Shown: positions 44,612-55,941 of the stretch, piece by piece
How positions within the stretch are numbered: position 1 is the stretch's first letter
How the letters are laid out: each line of letters begins with the position of its first letter
NCBI GenBank assembly: GCA_018873225.1
Contig: JAEILZ010000002.1
Coordinates: forward strand, 6,014,001 to 6,078,000
Source of the DNA: [Phialemoniopsis] sp. UDSM-2020
Taxonomy: Eukaryota > Ascomycota > Sordariomycetes > Thyridiales > Thyridiaceae
Length of the DNA: 64,000 nucleotides
Direction: 5' to 3'
The notes under the pieces: generated by a model
Databases searched by the model: none
What the model was told of the DNA's origin: nothing
The model's input: the letters and a program-made list of their open reading frames with translations, nothing else
Translations under genes and position numbers: made by a program

Positions 44612-45070
44612 ACGTTCACCAGTTCTGCGTGATATTTATCAACATATGCGATACCATAATACTCTATAAAGGTTTATAAGATCATCTGTAAGACATCTCA
44701 CTTGGGCGTTGCTTTGAAAACCCCTGCCCTGGGCAGTGAACTTTCAAGGATTCATTCATCAATTTGAACCCTTGGATGTATGCCTAGGATCAAGGAATTC
44801 TCTATCATTACATTCATTCTTATCTCTCAATTATATAAGCTAAGGTGTTCCGTACCAATGTTTCTTCACCAGAGCTACTGTGCTTTTTTGAATGGTTCTT
44901 AGATGTTGATTGTTTTGATATTCACTTTGTGTAATTTGTCTTTTAGGCCATACCAGGCTCCGAATAAAACTGGCTGGTCCCCGTATCATTCTTGTCACAA
45001 TAAGTTCCACGCTTCTCTAAACCTTCAAATCCGTCCATCGGCCCAAAAGCTCGGAAGGATCCTCCTCATC
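44612..45070. other. Intergenic, AT-rich
   Basis: The 3' flank of the ABC gene and upstream region of the broken F-box copy. No separate gene seen. Confidence 0.4.
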
Positions 45071-46281
45071 ATGGAGCCAACGCCCTCGCTGTTCGGGCTA
45101 CTCCCAGCTTAGATCCACGGAGAAATTGCGAAGCACCTCACCAAACGGGGCCTTGGTACCCTGCACGCTTTGGTACTTGTCAACAGGCGCTTCTATGCGA
45201 TGTACCGCGAGAGCCTATAACTCTGCGTGAAAGCACGAGGCACAAACAACGTGCTTTGTTCGTCACTTGGAATGTTTTGCAGCGACGAGAGAAGCGAAGG
45301 CATCAAGTACATGCAGAGCCGCGCCCGGTAATTGGTTCAAGTGTCAGTCCTCAGGCCGCAGAGCAATCAAGGCTAACCTGGTGACCAGACGCGCTACCAT
45401 AGATGTGGAGAGCACATATCCTAAAGATGCACATCGAGAGCCAGATCTGATTGACTTGATGGCTCAGTCTGTCGTACTGATGCCGAATCTGGAGACCCTT
45501 GTTCTCACGACCTATGGGCTCGTCTTAGACGACGAAGCTCTTTTCTTTCGCAAGCTGTGCCGCAGCAGCCCCTTGCGATTCAAGAAGATCGTTTTGAGCG
45601 TAAACCAGTCGAGTACAGGCCTAGAATTTCTAGCACATTGCAGCAAGGATCTATTGGAGCGGGTCATCCTTTGGCTGGATCTCAAGGATCTGATAGAGTC
45701 GCCTCTGACAGGGGACAACATCAAGAAGCTAACCCTCCATGAGGACTTGGCCCGGGCCATGACATATCACGCCTATATGGAACCGCACCGCTACATCGAG
45801 CGTCTCTGCCGCACGCTACCGGCCCTCGAGACTCTGAAAGTCTATGACGATGGACGTTCTCGTGACGGGTTTCTTTGCAAATTTCCTCCAAGTGCACAGG
45901 TGAGTGCACGTGGACCTCTGACATATCTGCTTTCATAATCGACAGCGAGACTGGCAGCTGCTATTCGGTATCCATTAGCAAGTGACTAACCGGTGGTTTC
46001 TCTCTTAGGCCCAAATGAAGCGCAAAATCATTACGACTTGGAAACGACACCCACAATTAAAGCGTTTCGTGATAGATCTACCATTGCAAACCCGTGAGAT
46101 TTGCCGGTCCATACCAGCTTCGGCGCTCCAAGGCGTGGTTAGGGAAGTGGCAGAGAACGTGCCGAGTGTTCTTGAGTTCAACCTTGTGGTTGGTGGGCTC
46201 TACCAACATGAGGCGCTCAGAGAGATGGTGGGCGGTGAAGTCGAGGTTGAGAATTGGATAAGACGACGCGGAGGATGGTAG
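45071..46281 (+). pseudogene. F-box-like gene, first tandem copy, broken
   Basis: This is a paralog of the intact gene at 46834-48089. It begins MEPTPSLFGLLPA then a TAG (where the paralog has LPNEVHLEISKHI), followed by IHGEIAKHLTKRGLGTLHAL and, after FYAMYRESL, a second stop (TAA). The rest is largely open: RRATIDVESTYPKDAHREPD, VVLMPNLETLVLTTYGLVLD, RYIERLCRTLPALETLKVYD and, after a likely intron near 45899-46009, KRHPQLKRFVIDLP and ending GEVEVENWIRRRGGW. The two early stops lie inside the F-box itself, so an F-box protein cannot be made from this start. The downstream leucine-rich part could still be read from a later ATG, but decay is the simpler view. Confidence 0.7.
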
Positions 46282-46833
46282 TATGGTAGTGTCCTTCATT
46301 ATTGATCAGGTCACAACCCGACTGTCAGGGTCTCAAGTTATTGAACGCCTTGACGATAAACATGTATATCGTTTTTTGAGGGCAAGTAAACCCAATCCTC
46401 CAAGTGACTGCAATTATCGAAGCCTCGGCTCGAGAAAGGAGTTTCAGACTCTGACAAAATCATCCAACACAGAATATTCAACAGAACAAACAGGCAAGCG
46501 GATATTGAATCATTCATATTCTTTTCCTGAATCATGCGCTCTATTCCTATATTGGACTTACGGGCTGAAACTGCCTTCACCTTTTTCTGCAGCCCGGGTG
46601 TCCCTTCCTGAAGTGAACAAAAAGCACACGGAGAAAACCCGGGAGTCGCCTGCCTCCTGAGGTTTACCTACAGTTTAGATCCACCTCACTCTCCCCTCCC
46701 GTCAACAAAGCTGGGGAAGTTTCAAAAAGCACAGTGGTAAATCCTCTCGCTTCTTCCATCAGCATTTCCTTCTCGTTGTCTCACACTCTTTCAAGATCGA
46801 CCAAACCCACAATCACCCAACCGCCTCATCATC
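46282..46833. other. Spacer between the tandem F-box copies
   Basis: Contains an open frame at 46283-46660 with no recognisable domain, which I do not call. The end (46740-46833) is pyrimidine-rich and is likely the promoter or leader of the intact copy. Confidence 0.4.
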
Positions 46834-48089
46834 ATGGAGGACAAGCCATCTCTGTTTGGCACTCTCCCCAACGAGGTGCACCTGGAGATCTCAAAGCATA
46901 TCGAGAGAGGATATGGAACCCTGACAGCCCTGACACACGTCAGCAAGCGCTTCTACGGGATCTATAGCCAACGTCTGTTTACCAATGTGCTGTTTCAGGG
47001 TACTCCGCACCGGTTATCATCCTTGCTGGACCATTTCTGCTCGAATGCCTCAGGTCTACGGGACCGCATCCAGTAAGTCTCGTGTGTCATCTTGCAACGG
47101 CAACATCGCTCATCTGGTATCTAGACGCGCGAGCATTGCGGTAGGAATTGATCGCCTCGAAGGATGCTCGTCTGGCATTTGCTTTGGATTCAACTCACAG
47201 GCACCAACTTGGAAAGACGCACCCTTTCTGCGCGAACCCCGAGATATTCCACCGCTGTTAGATCGGATCGTCCGAGCCATCGATCTGATGCCAAATCTAC
47301 AAAGTCTTACCCTGGACACGCGTGGACTCCCTGCTACCGATGATGAGGAAGATCATCTTCTCTTGGCTTTAGCAGATGGCAGAGGGGCCCGACTCAAAAG
47401 CATTGACCTCTGTCTTTCGGACGTTTCGAGCTACGATACGATCGTAAATTTCCTCGGTGGTTGTGATCGCGACAGGCTGGAGGGACTCAGAGTCAATATT
47501 GATTGGAACCTTGATCTTGGCCTTGAGCGCGAAGGATTTACTCGGATCAAACAACTTTCCTTTGAGATCCCATTGAGACACCTGCATGAGAATGGGTCTG
47601 TTTTCTACAACTTGGACGAGTTACATAAGGTGGTTGCACGTGTTTGCAATGATTTCCCAGCTCTCGAGACTCTGGTGATCTACAATTTCGAGCCGATTTG
47701 TGGCCATTGGAAACCCTTAGCTCCTGGACTGGTAAGTATCTTCAGCTTTTGCCCTTTGATGTCGAAGTTGCTGACCGAGATATTGACAGGAGGAGAGTCG
47801 GAAACCACTGCTCATTGATGAACTAAATCAACGGCCAAAATTAAAGCGCTTCGCATTTTCACACCCTTTTGAGGGAACGGGTACTCCAGCTGCACTACAC
47901 TATGCTCGCATGGACTTCGCCAAAGACATTGCAGAGAACGTACATGGTCTTCTTCAGTTCTGCATCCTTGCCCAATGCCCTTCTTACTACATGGCCAGCA
48001 GGAAGACAGCGAACAGTGAGGTCAAGGTGGAGCGACGGACACTCGACAACCCGAGCGACCGGAATGCTTTCCCCTTCAACATCTTCTAA
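46834..48089 (+). CDS. F-box protein, intact tandem copy
   Basis: A 381-residue protein, exons 46834..47072, 47125..47731 and 47790..48089. Both introns begin GTAAGT and end TAG or CAG, and the total is in frame. The N-terminal F-box is LFGTLPNEVHLEISKHI through LTHVSKRFYGIYSQRLF (residues 7-50). It would bind Skp1 in an SCF ubiquitin ligase. The rest has loose leucine-rich stretches (LMPNLQSLTLDTRGLPA, LKSIDLCLSDVSSYDTI, FPALETLVIYNFE) that would recruit substrates. The target is unknown. It is the sister of the broken copy just upstream, so the pair came from a local duplication. Confidence 0.85.
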
Positions 48090-48733
48090 GAATTTACAAC
48101 CAGGCCCCGGACATGAACGGCGGTCAAGATCACGGATCTTCGGTCCGTAGGAAAGAGGATGGTTTGCTTGACATGGATACGGCTGAGGAGCTCAATGCAA
48201 AGCAGGAGCAAGGGGCTGCTCGTTACGAAAGCGTCGGGGAGAATGTGACGGCCCGAAGCGACATCACCACTAGATCGGTAGCGTACTAAATAATATGCAT
48301 TTGCACAATTGCTAAGAACTGCGAAGTGAGGCTGCATCCCTTAGGATGGTCTCACTACCAAAGAAGAAATCGCTGGTGTGTGTCCTCGACTCCACTCGTG
48401 TTCAAGCATCGCGGGGCGGGCGATGGAGATCGACCACTAACCTGCATCAGGCAATTATTCTGAGATGACACGAAATCCGGGGAAGGCAATGGATACAAGT
48501 GCGGATGTGGTTACCCACAGATCCAGAGCCGGTACATACCTGTGAATACAAAAGGGAGCCGCTCGTCGATCTTGATAGCCAGGAGCTGAATCTACAACCC
48601 ATCACCCAGCATCCAGTCGCATTATTGCCCAAAGTGCCTCACTTGACTACAAATTCGCTGCTCCGCACCTCATCGTTGAACCCACCTTACGGAATACATT
48701 GCACATACCTCTCTCCGAGACCCGTAGCCGGCC
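48090..48733. other. Intergenic, no gene seen
   Basis: Between the F-box gene and the cupin gene. Short open frames only; no feature recognised apart from the likely cupin promoter. Confidence 0.4.
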
Positions 48734-49441
48734 ATGGTCGAGATCCAGAAGTACCACCTCCCGCCGACGCGCCTGGTTCCCAACTCGCCGCACCCACTCC
48801 TCCTTTGCCGGGGGTGCTTCCTCCCCGCCAATACCACCTCCCAAGAGTCCCTCGCGGCGCGGTTTCACGACCTCGCGTCGGCCAACGGGTGGGAGGTGCA
48901 GTGGATGGTGCGGTACGGGCCGACGCAGCGGGCGCACTACCACACGGCGATGCACGAGTGCATGGCGGTGCTGCACGGCACGGCGACGGTCCGGTTCGGC
49001 GTGGCCGACACGGCAGCCGCCGGCGGGCAGGCGGTGGGCAAGGAGATTGGCGAGACGGACGTCGACGACGACAGCAAGGAGGAGGGCGGCGTCGAGATCG
49101 ATGTGCAAGCGGGAGACGTGGTGTTGATCCCGGCGGGGGTGGCGCACAAGACGTTCCGGACGAGACCGGAGCGCGAGTTCAAGTTCCTCACGCCGGGTGG
49201 AGGCCACGGCTTGCCGCCCGGGACGAGGGAGGTGCTGGATGAGATTGAGCTCGATGGATTTGTGATGATGGGGGCGTATCCTAGGGACGCGGGGGAATGG
49301 GACTTTAATATGGGTGATGAGAGAACCGAGGTGCGGGAGGATGTGTGGAGGGTGCCGGTTCCGGAGCTGGATCCCGTGCTGGGGAGGTCGGACCTTGGGA
49401 TTTGCAGTCTGTGGCACGGGACGGATGGACAGTTTAAGTAA
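48734..49441 (+). CDS. Cupin-fold protein, YjlB-like
   Basis: An intronless 235-residue protein starting MVEIQKYHLPPTRLVPNSPH. Cupin motif 1 is HYHTAMHECMAVLHGTATV, with the histidines and glutamate that bind a metal. Motif 2 is VQAGDVVLIPAGVAHKTF, with the third histidine. So, unlike the small cupin at 3443, this one can hold a metal ion. The layout and the opening PNS.HPLLLC match the YjlB group of bacterial and fungal cupins, whose role is not settled. A repeat-like acidic insert (ETDVDDDSKEEGGVEID) separates the two motifs. Coding GC is high compared with its neighbours. There is no pathway context. Confidence 0.85.
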   Translation: MVEIQKYHLPPTRLVPNSPHPLLLCRGCFLPANTTSQESLAARFHDLASANGWEVQWMVRYGPTQRAHYHTAMHECMAVLHGTATVRFGVADTAAAGGQAVGKEIGETDVDDDSKEEGGVEIDVQAGDVVLIPAGVAHKTFRTRPEREFKFLTPGGGHGLPPGTREVLDEIELDGFVMMGAYPRDAGEWDFNMGDERTEVREDVWRVPVPELDPVLGRSDLGICSLWHGTDGQFK

Positions 49442-50951
49442 GTAACGGGCAAAATGAGATTCCCATGCTGCATCTCATCGCGCCTTTGGCTATCTGCGAG
49501 TGAGGGTGTTTGCGTGGAATAAGCATTGCTAGATGTGGTTTTCATTCCTGCATGCGTCATCTGGGTCATCTTTGTCTCGGTCCCCCTCGTGGCCGTTGAA
49601 GGATCCAGCCTGGCGGTCCCTGAAAGACCTCGCTACAGAGAGACGCTAGAATCAATAGTGCAGTAACAAAGGGCCCCACAGCGTCAAATGGTGGTGGTGT
49701 TGGCTGCCACGCCACCGCCCGGTTGCAAGACAAAGTGCGGTAAAATGATGCGCTAAAGAGCAGCTCAGCGGGGGCAACGCCCTCAGCCTCCGATGCTTGG
49801 GAATTGTAAGGTTGACAAATTCAGCGAAGCATCACATGGTCTTGCACGATGAAACTGCAAAGTATTGTAAGTAACGATGATGAAGTCCAACAGCGTCACC
49901 GGCTCCGTCACCAAGTCTTTCGCCGCGGATCGAGGCACTAGATAAATTGATGGTCTTTTGACAGTCACATCCATAATAGCCCGAGACTTTTCCTTTCCGC
50001 CCACGGATCTTGACTGCCTTAGTCTCACTTGGTGACTCGGGAAGGCTAATGCATAGTGAACAGCGGGCATTGTGTGTGGCAAACAATGGGGACGCATCAG
50101 CTACATCCTACCTAATTGTAGCTTTGGTTCTTTGGCTGCACTAAGCTGAGCGCCAACCCGTAGAACAGCAGCCAGCTACTGTCGATGAAAAATATACGAG
50201 ATGGCCTGGACCTGAAACCACGCCGGCTCCAAACTTTCTGTCTCCTTTGACGGCAACTCCATCTGTCCTGGATTTCGGGCTGATAAATAGATGTACGTAG
50301 TTGCAGATGCTGACCCGGAGTGGAAAACGCCTTGGCGTAACCCCAACACCATCCAACCCACTCACACTTCATCCACACTCGTCCAAGGACTGGACAGACC
50401 AACAAGGACTGCAGCTTTCCAGCCATCTCCAAGCATCGACCTACATAGGACTTGTTTGACCTCACTCAGCCTTCCTTGGGAGCTTGGAGCTTGGATAGCT
50501 CCCACATAGCCATTGGGCGAGCTGGGCTACATCACATCCCGCCGCCCTGCACCTGCTGCTTCTGCTTCTGCTGCTCCTGCTCCCCCCCCACCACACCCAT
50601 CCATCCAGTCCAATCCACACACAACCTGATTGACTAGGACGCCTCCTTCAGGCATCCAGCGATAACCATACCACCACACCACCTTCCAGTCATCCCACCC
50701 ATCCACCGGCATTTCAATTCAATCTCACGCGCTCAACCTTATTCTTACTCTCACTCTCTTTCACTTCCCTCTTTACTCGTCCTCACCACGGTCGGACGGC
50801 CGCAGTGCTGCTTAGCAGGTCGGAAGGACAGGACAGACAGAGCGACTCGGCCAACAGGGATTGATTGACGAACACGGATCGGCATCGCTGTGGCTGTCCA
50901 CTTTCTCCGCATTCGCACCCTGGCCGGGCCACCGTGCCAACCTCGCCGGGG
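49442..50951. other. Long intergenic region / probable 5' leader
   Basis: About 1.5 kb before the next gene. No coding gene is supported. The stretch 50540-50600 has a TGC/TTC-rich microsatellite (CTGCTGCTTCTGCTTCTGCT). The following 180 bases are pyrimidine-rich with CCATCC repeats, as in long fungal 5' leaders. Confidence 0.5.
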
Positions 50952-52325
50952 ATGGAGCCCCGAATCGCCACCCCACAATCGGCAGTAACCGCCTCCTCGC
51001 GCCGTTCCCATCCTGGGCCGACCGACCCTGACTCGCCCGAGACATTCACTACGGCGACCGACCACAACCCGGGCATCACTGAGCTGCCCCCGCTCCGGCC
51101 TCCACTCTTCTCCTTCCCTCCCGCCGCCCTCTCTCAAGCTCAATGCGACGATGACGACGCCTTGGCAGCCCCGCGCGCCTCGATCCTCCACCATCCGGAC
51201 CTCGAGGCCGCGCACCACCACCCCCTCACCGTCCTCGCCCCGCCCACATACCAACCGATCCAGCGGCCCCTCACCCTCAACGCCCTCCCCGTCGAGGTCC
51301 AGCTGAACATCGTCTCCCACATCGACACCTTTGCCGCCATCCAGGCCCTGCGCCAGACCTGCCGCCACTGGCACATCCTCGCCGGACCCGAGAGCTTACG
51401 CACCACCATCGGCCGCCGGGGCGTCCGCTCTTTGCTGCTGTCCACCTGCTCCAAGTGCCTCGCCCACGACGCCGGCCGCACGACGACCCTGGCCCCGCTC
51501 AAGTCCGACCCGAGCTACCCGCTCGCCGGCGTCTGCGTCTCGTGCGCCCGCCGCGCTGCCGACGCCCGCCTGCGCGTGGGCCGGCGCGTCAAGATGGCTT
51601 CGGAGCGCCTGCACTGGGTGTGCCGATGGTGCGGGTGGCCCGTCGCCCCCGGCACTGAGGCCCGACCCTTAGCGGGAAACGCGCCCTCTGCCATGGACGC
51701 CGCGGCGCCGGGACACTTGCAGTTCCATGCGGGTTGCCGGCAAAAGTACCTCAACGTTCTGCTGCTCTTCTTTTTGCTCGGCTGGGCGCAGCTCGCCGTC
51801 GGCATCGCGGGCGCCGTGATGGCTTGGAAGTACTGGCGGGGAGTGCAGGTCGTCTTTGCGCCGACCGTCACGTCGTTCCTCCTGCTGTGGATCTGCGTCA
51901 TTGCTATCCTGTGCCGCAACGACCGGAATCCAAAGTACTGGTTCGGCGTGGCCATCGAGCTCATCATCATGTGCCTGTGGATACCGCCGCTGTATTATGT
52001 TGGCAAGGTATGGGCGACTCAGCCGGCGGCGAGGCGGCCGGAGGCTACGGTGGCGAGCGAGGTCATTTTTGGCATCAACCTGTGAGTGTTTCTTCTACCC
52101 GACACTGTTACGTGAAGAGCGATATGCTGACTTCTGACATACAGACTGTTCCGACTACTGAACCTGGCGGGTAGTCTCCCCCTGGTGTTTAGATACGACA
52201 AGACGGACCACCATCTGCCCGATATACCCTGGTGGCGCAGGGCGACGAACCCCGTCGTGTCCTTTTTGATTTACTGGACTTACCCGAGCAGTCTGGAGCG
52301 GAAATATCCCCCCGACTGGCTATGA
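50952..52325 (+). CDS. F-box protein with cysteine pairs and C-terminal membrane segments
   Basis: A 436-residue protein, exons 50952..52081 and 52145..52325; the intron begins GTGAGT and ends TACAG, and the frame is kept. The first 100 residues are proline-rich and disordered. An F-box follows at about residues 107-150 (LNALPVEVQLNIVSHIDTFA, LRQTCRHWHILAG). Then come three CxxC pairs (CSKC, CVSC, CRWC at about 166, 195 and 223), which could bind zinc. Three hydrophobic segments follow, at about 268-290, 306-322 and 331-350. The second exon ends with WWRRATNPVVSFLIYWTYPS. This mix suggests a membrane-bound SCF adaptor, perhaps for quality control of membrane proteins, but that is inference. 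The ATG at 50952 is the first in frame. Confidence 0.85.
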
Positions 52326-52819
52326 TGTGATGTTCTTGAAGAGTAATGGTTGGCAAATGTGCATTTTTCGGCTGGGCGGGAAAAACATAGCGAACGAGCA
52401 ACAACACTATTCCGCTCTATATGATGATAATAACTTTTACTCCCTCAGCGTTGTACAAGAATACGCAACTAGCGATGCATGGAAGGTATAATCATTTGAT
52501 AACTTGAAATAGGAGTAATACAGACTACATCGTCTTGTGGCGGTTCAAACAACCTTGCTTCCGGCCGGACAACCTGATACTAGTGCTGACTGAGAAAAAC
52601 CTTGAGGTATGTAGAGCCCCCACAACTCTACAGTCTTCAAACATTGATTTCATCCATAGTGAGATTCGCTTAATCCTTCGCCTAGATTATTTGCTTCCGC
52701 GGCGAGAACCTGGCAACCATAAATCGACGGCGTCGTGGCTGTCCCGTGGGGTTCCCACCTCTTCGTTGTCTTCCCAACAACCACTTATCAATCTCAACTC
52801 ACACGTGTCATTTATCATC
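52326..52819. other. Intergenic, no gene seen
   Basis: Spacer between the F-box membrane protein and the oxidoreductase; only short open frames. Confidence 0.4.
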
Positions 52820-53995
52820 ATGATTGGCATAGCAATCCTAGGTGCCGGCATCTTTGCTCGTGAAGGTTTGACAAGTCCCTCCGCCCATTCTTCAACCAGA
52901 CAACTTGCTGACCAGCTCCCCCACTACAAGAGCACCTCCCCGCCATCAAGAAGTGCCCTCTCTTCGAGCTCAAGGGCATCTACTCCCGTACCCAGAAGAG
53001 CGCAGATGCCCTCGCCAGCGAAGCTGGTAATTCTGTCCAGACGTACTTTGACACCCCCGATGGCGAAGCAGGCCGGTCTCTAAGCGACCTGCTCGCCCGC
53101 GATGACGTCCAGGCCGTCGTCGTCTGCGTGCCCATCCTCCAGGTCCCGGAGTTCGTCCGCAGGGCGCTCGCGGCGGGCAAGCATGTACTGAGCGAGAAGC
53201 CCGTTGCGCCTGACGTTGCGCAGGCGAGGGAGCTCATCAGGCACTACGCGGAGCTGCCGTCGGCGCCGCAACGGCCACTTTGGGGCGTCGGCGAGAACTA
53301 CCGCTTCGCAGAGGGACCCGTCACTGCCTCGGAGAAGGTCAAGGAGCTTGGGGGCAAGCTTGTGAGCTTCAGTCTTAACTTGGCGATGTTGCTACCTCAA
53401 GGTTATAACTACCTTGAAACTGAATGTAGGCAGGGTGTACCTGGGAAAGAGGGAAGATCATCTGCTGATGAAAGACATTCTAGGGCGTAAGAATCCCCAA
53501 CATCAAGGTGGGATGATTCTAGACGCAGGCATCCATTTCGTTGCGATCCTACGCTTGATCCTTAGTCCCACCGGCGAGGACATTGCCCAAGTATCAGCGT
53601 TCACAACGCAGCTACAAAAGCATATGCCCCCCGTGGATACGGTGCACGCCATCCTGGGCACCGGGAACGGCGCCCACGGCACGTTTTACCTCTCTTGGGG
53701 CGCCGAGTTTGCCAACAAGTATGAGATAGAGGTCGTCACGACAAACGGGAGCGTCACCTACTCCCCTGCTGGGATCAAGGTGGTCAAGAAGTCAGCCGAG
53801 GGGGCCAACGCAGAAGGGACGTTCCCGGCTGTCATGGGCTCCGGGGTGGAGGCCGAGATCAACGCATTTGGGAGTGGGATTGCCAATGGTGCTCTGGACC
53901 GTCGCCACTCTCCTGAGGAGGCACTGAGAGACCTCCTTGTGATACAAGGAATGCTAGAGTCGGGAAAGGCCAATGGCGCTCCGCAGATATTGTAG
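52820..53995 (+). CDS. Gfo/Idh/MocA-family oxidoreductase
   Basis: A 350-residue NAD(P)-dependent dehydrogenase, exons 52820..52865, 52931..53425 and 53484..53995. The introns run GTTTGA to ACAAG and GTAGGC to TCTAG; with them the frame is unbroken. It starts MIGIAILGAGIFAREEHLPA (Rossmann GxGxxA). Next come LLARDDVQAVVVCVPILQV and GKHVLSEKPVAPDVAQA, whose EKP is the family's catalytic-lysine motif. After the second intron, ETEWRKNPQHQGGMILDAGI has the DxGxH active-site motif (DAGIHF). Such enzymes oxidise sugars, polyols or dihydrodiols. The substrate cannot be told. The two introns are weak in their 5' sites, so automatic models could misplace them. Confidence 0.88.
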
Positions 53996-54698
53996 TTCTT
54001 GGCCTAGATAAGTTTTATACGGGACAAACCACAGAGTCGGCTTCCGTACGCACCAATAAGAGATCCCAGGGCTCCGTCCGGGAAGTAGCCCATTCATTTT
54101 GAAAAATAGTGCATTGAGGTGTTATAACGGCAGTGATAGTCCCATGGAGAAGACTGAGAAGCTTCATGATCCAAACACGCTGTTTGACTTTTTCTTGTTG
54201 TGGCAAGCAAGAGCGTGATCGATGATAGGCATTCGTCACCAATCAGTTGACTGACGAGCCGTAACGCCTAGACCTTGCGTATCCGACGTTGGCCATGCTA
54301 GTCAGTTCATGGGGGCATAATCTATAATATTTCCCGTTTGACCCCCGAGTTGAGATGAGTTCTCCCCGAACGGAACTTCTTCTGGCACCGATACAGGTGA
54401 CAAAGAATGCATGTCCTCCTGTCAAGTTGCTCCTTAAACCCTGCGCAGCACGCACATGAACTGGTCCACCACACTTCGCATCTCTCCAATGCCCTCAGTT
54501 GTTCCTACGATTTTATGTTCCACGTTCTGGGGCCCAGAAACCTAGTGCAATGAAATCTCCTGGGCCGTTGGCAATTTTTTACGAAGGGACCGGCGATTTT
54601 GACTACACTCTATTGATCTTTAGACTTAGTTAGAGCTTCCTCGGTTCACCGAGCTCCGTTCGATCGTGTAAGCCTGGTTACGAAGCAATACATAAGGC
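53996..54698. other. Convergent intergenic, no gene seen
   Basis: Lies between the 3' ends of the oxidoreductase (+) and the GFA-family gene (-). Nothing recognised. Confidence 0.45.
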
Positions 54699-55238
54699 TC
54701 ACCGCAGCCCTTTACTCCAAGGCTCCTCACGAGTTCCCTGCGCAAGACAAGCCGGATCGCGTCCTCCAAAGTACCCCATCTTAACATCCTTTAGTTCCGC
54801 CATCTCTTCACCATCGACCCTTCCATCCAGTGTTGCAGCATTAAGCCGCATATAGCTGAGTTCCATTCCAGGGGCACCGAGAAACACCCCTTCCATAATG
54901 ACCATTACGCCGCATCTAGGGCACTGCCATTTATGCTTAGACTGGTCGTTGGTATGGAAGTTCTTGAGCTCGCTCCGGCCGCCGGGCGGCGACGTCAGGG
55001 TGAAGCTGGCTGACGGTGCCGGCGGGACGGACAGGAAGCCGTACTTGGTGCAGATGGTGCAGTTGCAGCGGGTGAGTATCGCCTGGGTGCTTGGGTGCGG
55101 AGCGGTAAGGTTGAGGCGTACGGTATAGGATAGAAAGCCGCAGTGGCAGGAACCCTTGTACAAAGGATTTTCGCAGGCGAAATACTCGGGATCCCTCGCC
55201 TGGTTGAAGTCGTCTTCTGTTATGGTTTTGGTAGTCAT
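54699..55238 (-). CDS. GFA/CENP-V family zinc protein
   Basis: An intronless 179-residue protein of the glutathione-dependent formaldehyde-activating (GFA) fold. Start at 55238 (MTTKTITEDDFNQARDPEYF); an upstream ATG at 55316 is in frame but adds only a polar stretch. The zinc-binding cysteines are clear: GSCHCGFLSYTV, RCNCTICTKYGFLSVPPA and KWQCPRCGVMVIMEG. In this family the fold holds structural and catalytic zinc. Many fungal members are of unknown function, and the formaldehyde role is disputed for several. The tail ends GTREEPWSKGLR. The neighbours give no pathway hint. Confidence 0.88.
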   Translation of the reverse strand: MTTKTITEDDFNQARDPEYFACENPLYKGSCHCGFLSYTVRLNLTAPHPSTQAILTRCNCTICTKYGFLSVPPAPSASFTLTSPPGGRSELKNFHTNDQSKHKWQCPRCGVMVIMEGVFLGAPGMELSYMRLNAATLDGRVDGEEMAELKDVKMGYFGGRDPACLAQGTREEPWSKGLR

Positions 55239-55941
55239 AATGGTTGGTGTTGCCGTTGATGAGTGTTGATGTATAGATGGTTGCAGGGTTTGGACTACAC
55301 GTTGAGAACTTGTCAACGTGGGGAGTGAATGAATTTATATTGTCTGCATCGCCATGTTAGACTTGGCGTCGAGTTGCTCCAAGGTGAGAGAAGCAATTGA
55401 AACGTGGCTAGGGCTGATCTCAGCGCTAGTTATGCCTCAACGCTTGAAGCCCCCTGCCTACACCGGAATACCTAACCCACTCAATTGGGTTTATCCCCTA
55501 GCTGGCCGGAAACAATTCCTCCCTTCCAATTCGGCCACACAACGGTGAGAAAGACGATCCCTTTGCCAGGTCCCAAATCTCCACAAATCCAAAGATACTC
55601 TCAGATAACAGCGTTCACATAAGGAAAGGAGCAAGGACCCCAACTAGGGCAGCAATACCTGACAGGGAGGGTTCAACTTTATCCTCGACACCTCCGTAGA
55701 CGGGTGGTCCCACGCCCGCTCGCCGTAGGTCGTTGTTCCGGATATGTATTCTGTTTCTCTCCGTAGCCCTTGTTGTCTAGAGGTTATCCTAGGTACCTCT
55801 ATATACATAGAGTCCTGGTGCCGGTACATATGGTGTAAGAGGAGCAACAACAGACCCATGACGCAGCGAACGGTAGTCTTAGCCACAAGGGCGGGACATG
55901 CGGCTACTGCGAGGGACATCAATCATTTCTTGCTCGATCTC
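55239..55941. other. Intergenic, no gene seen
   Basis: Between the starts and ends of two minus-strand genes. A minus-strand open frame at 55644-55922 begins with a hydrophobic run but has no other support. Not called. Confidence 0.4.

Noticed and set aside
46283..46660. 125-codon frame between the two F-box copies
   Set aside because: No domain, poor composition for a protein, and it follows a broken gene; likely chance.
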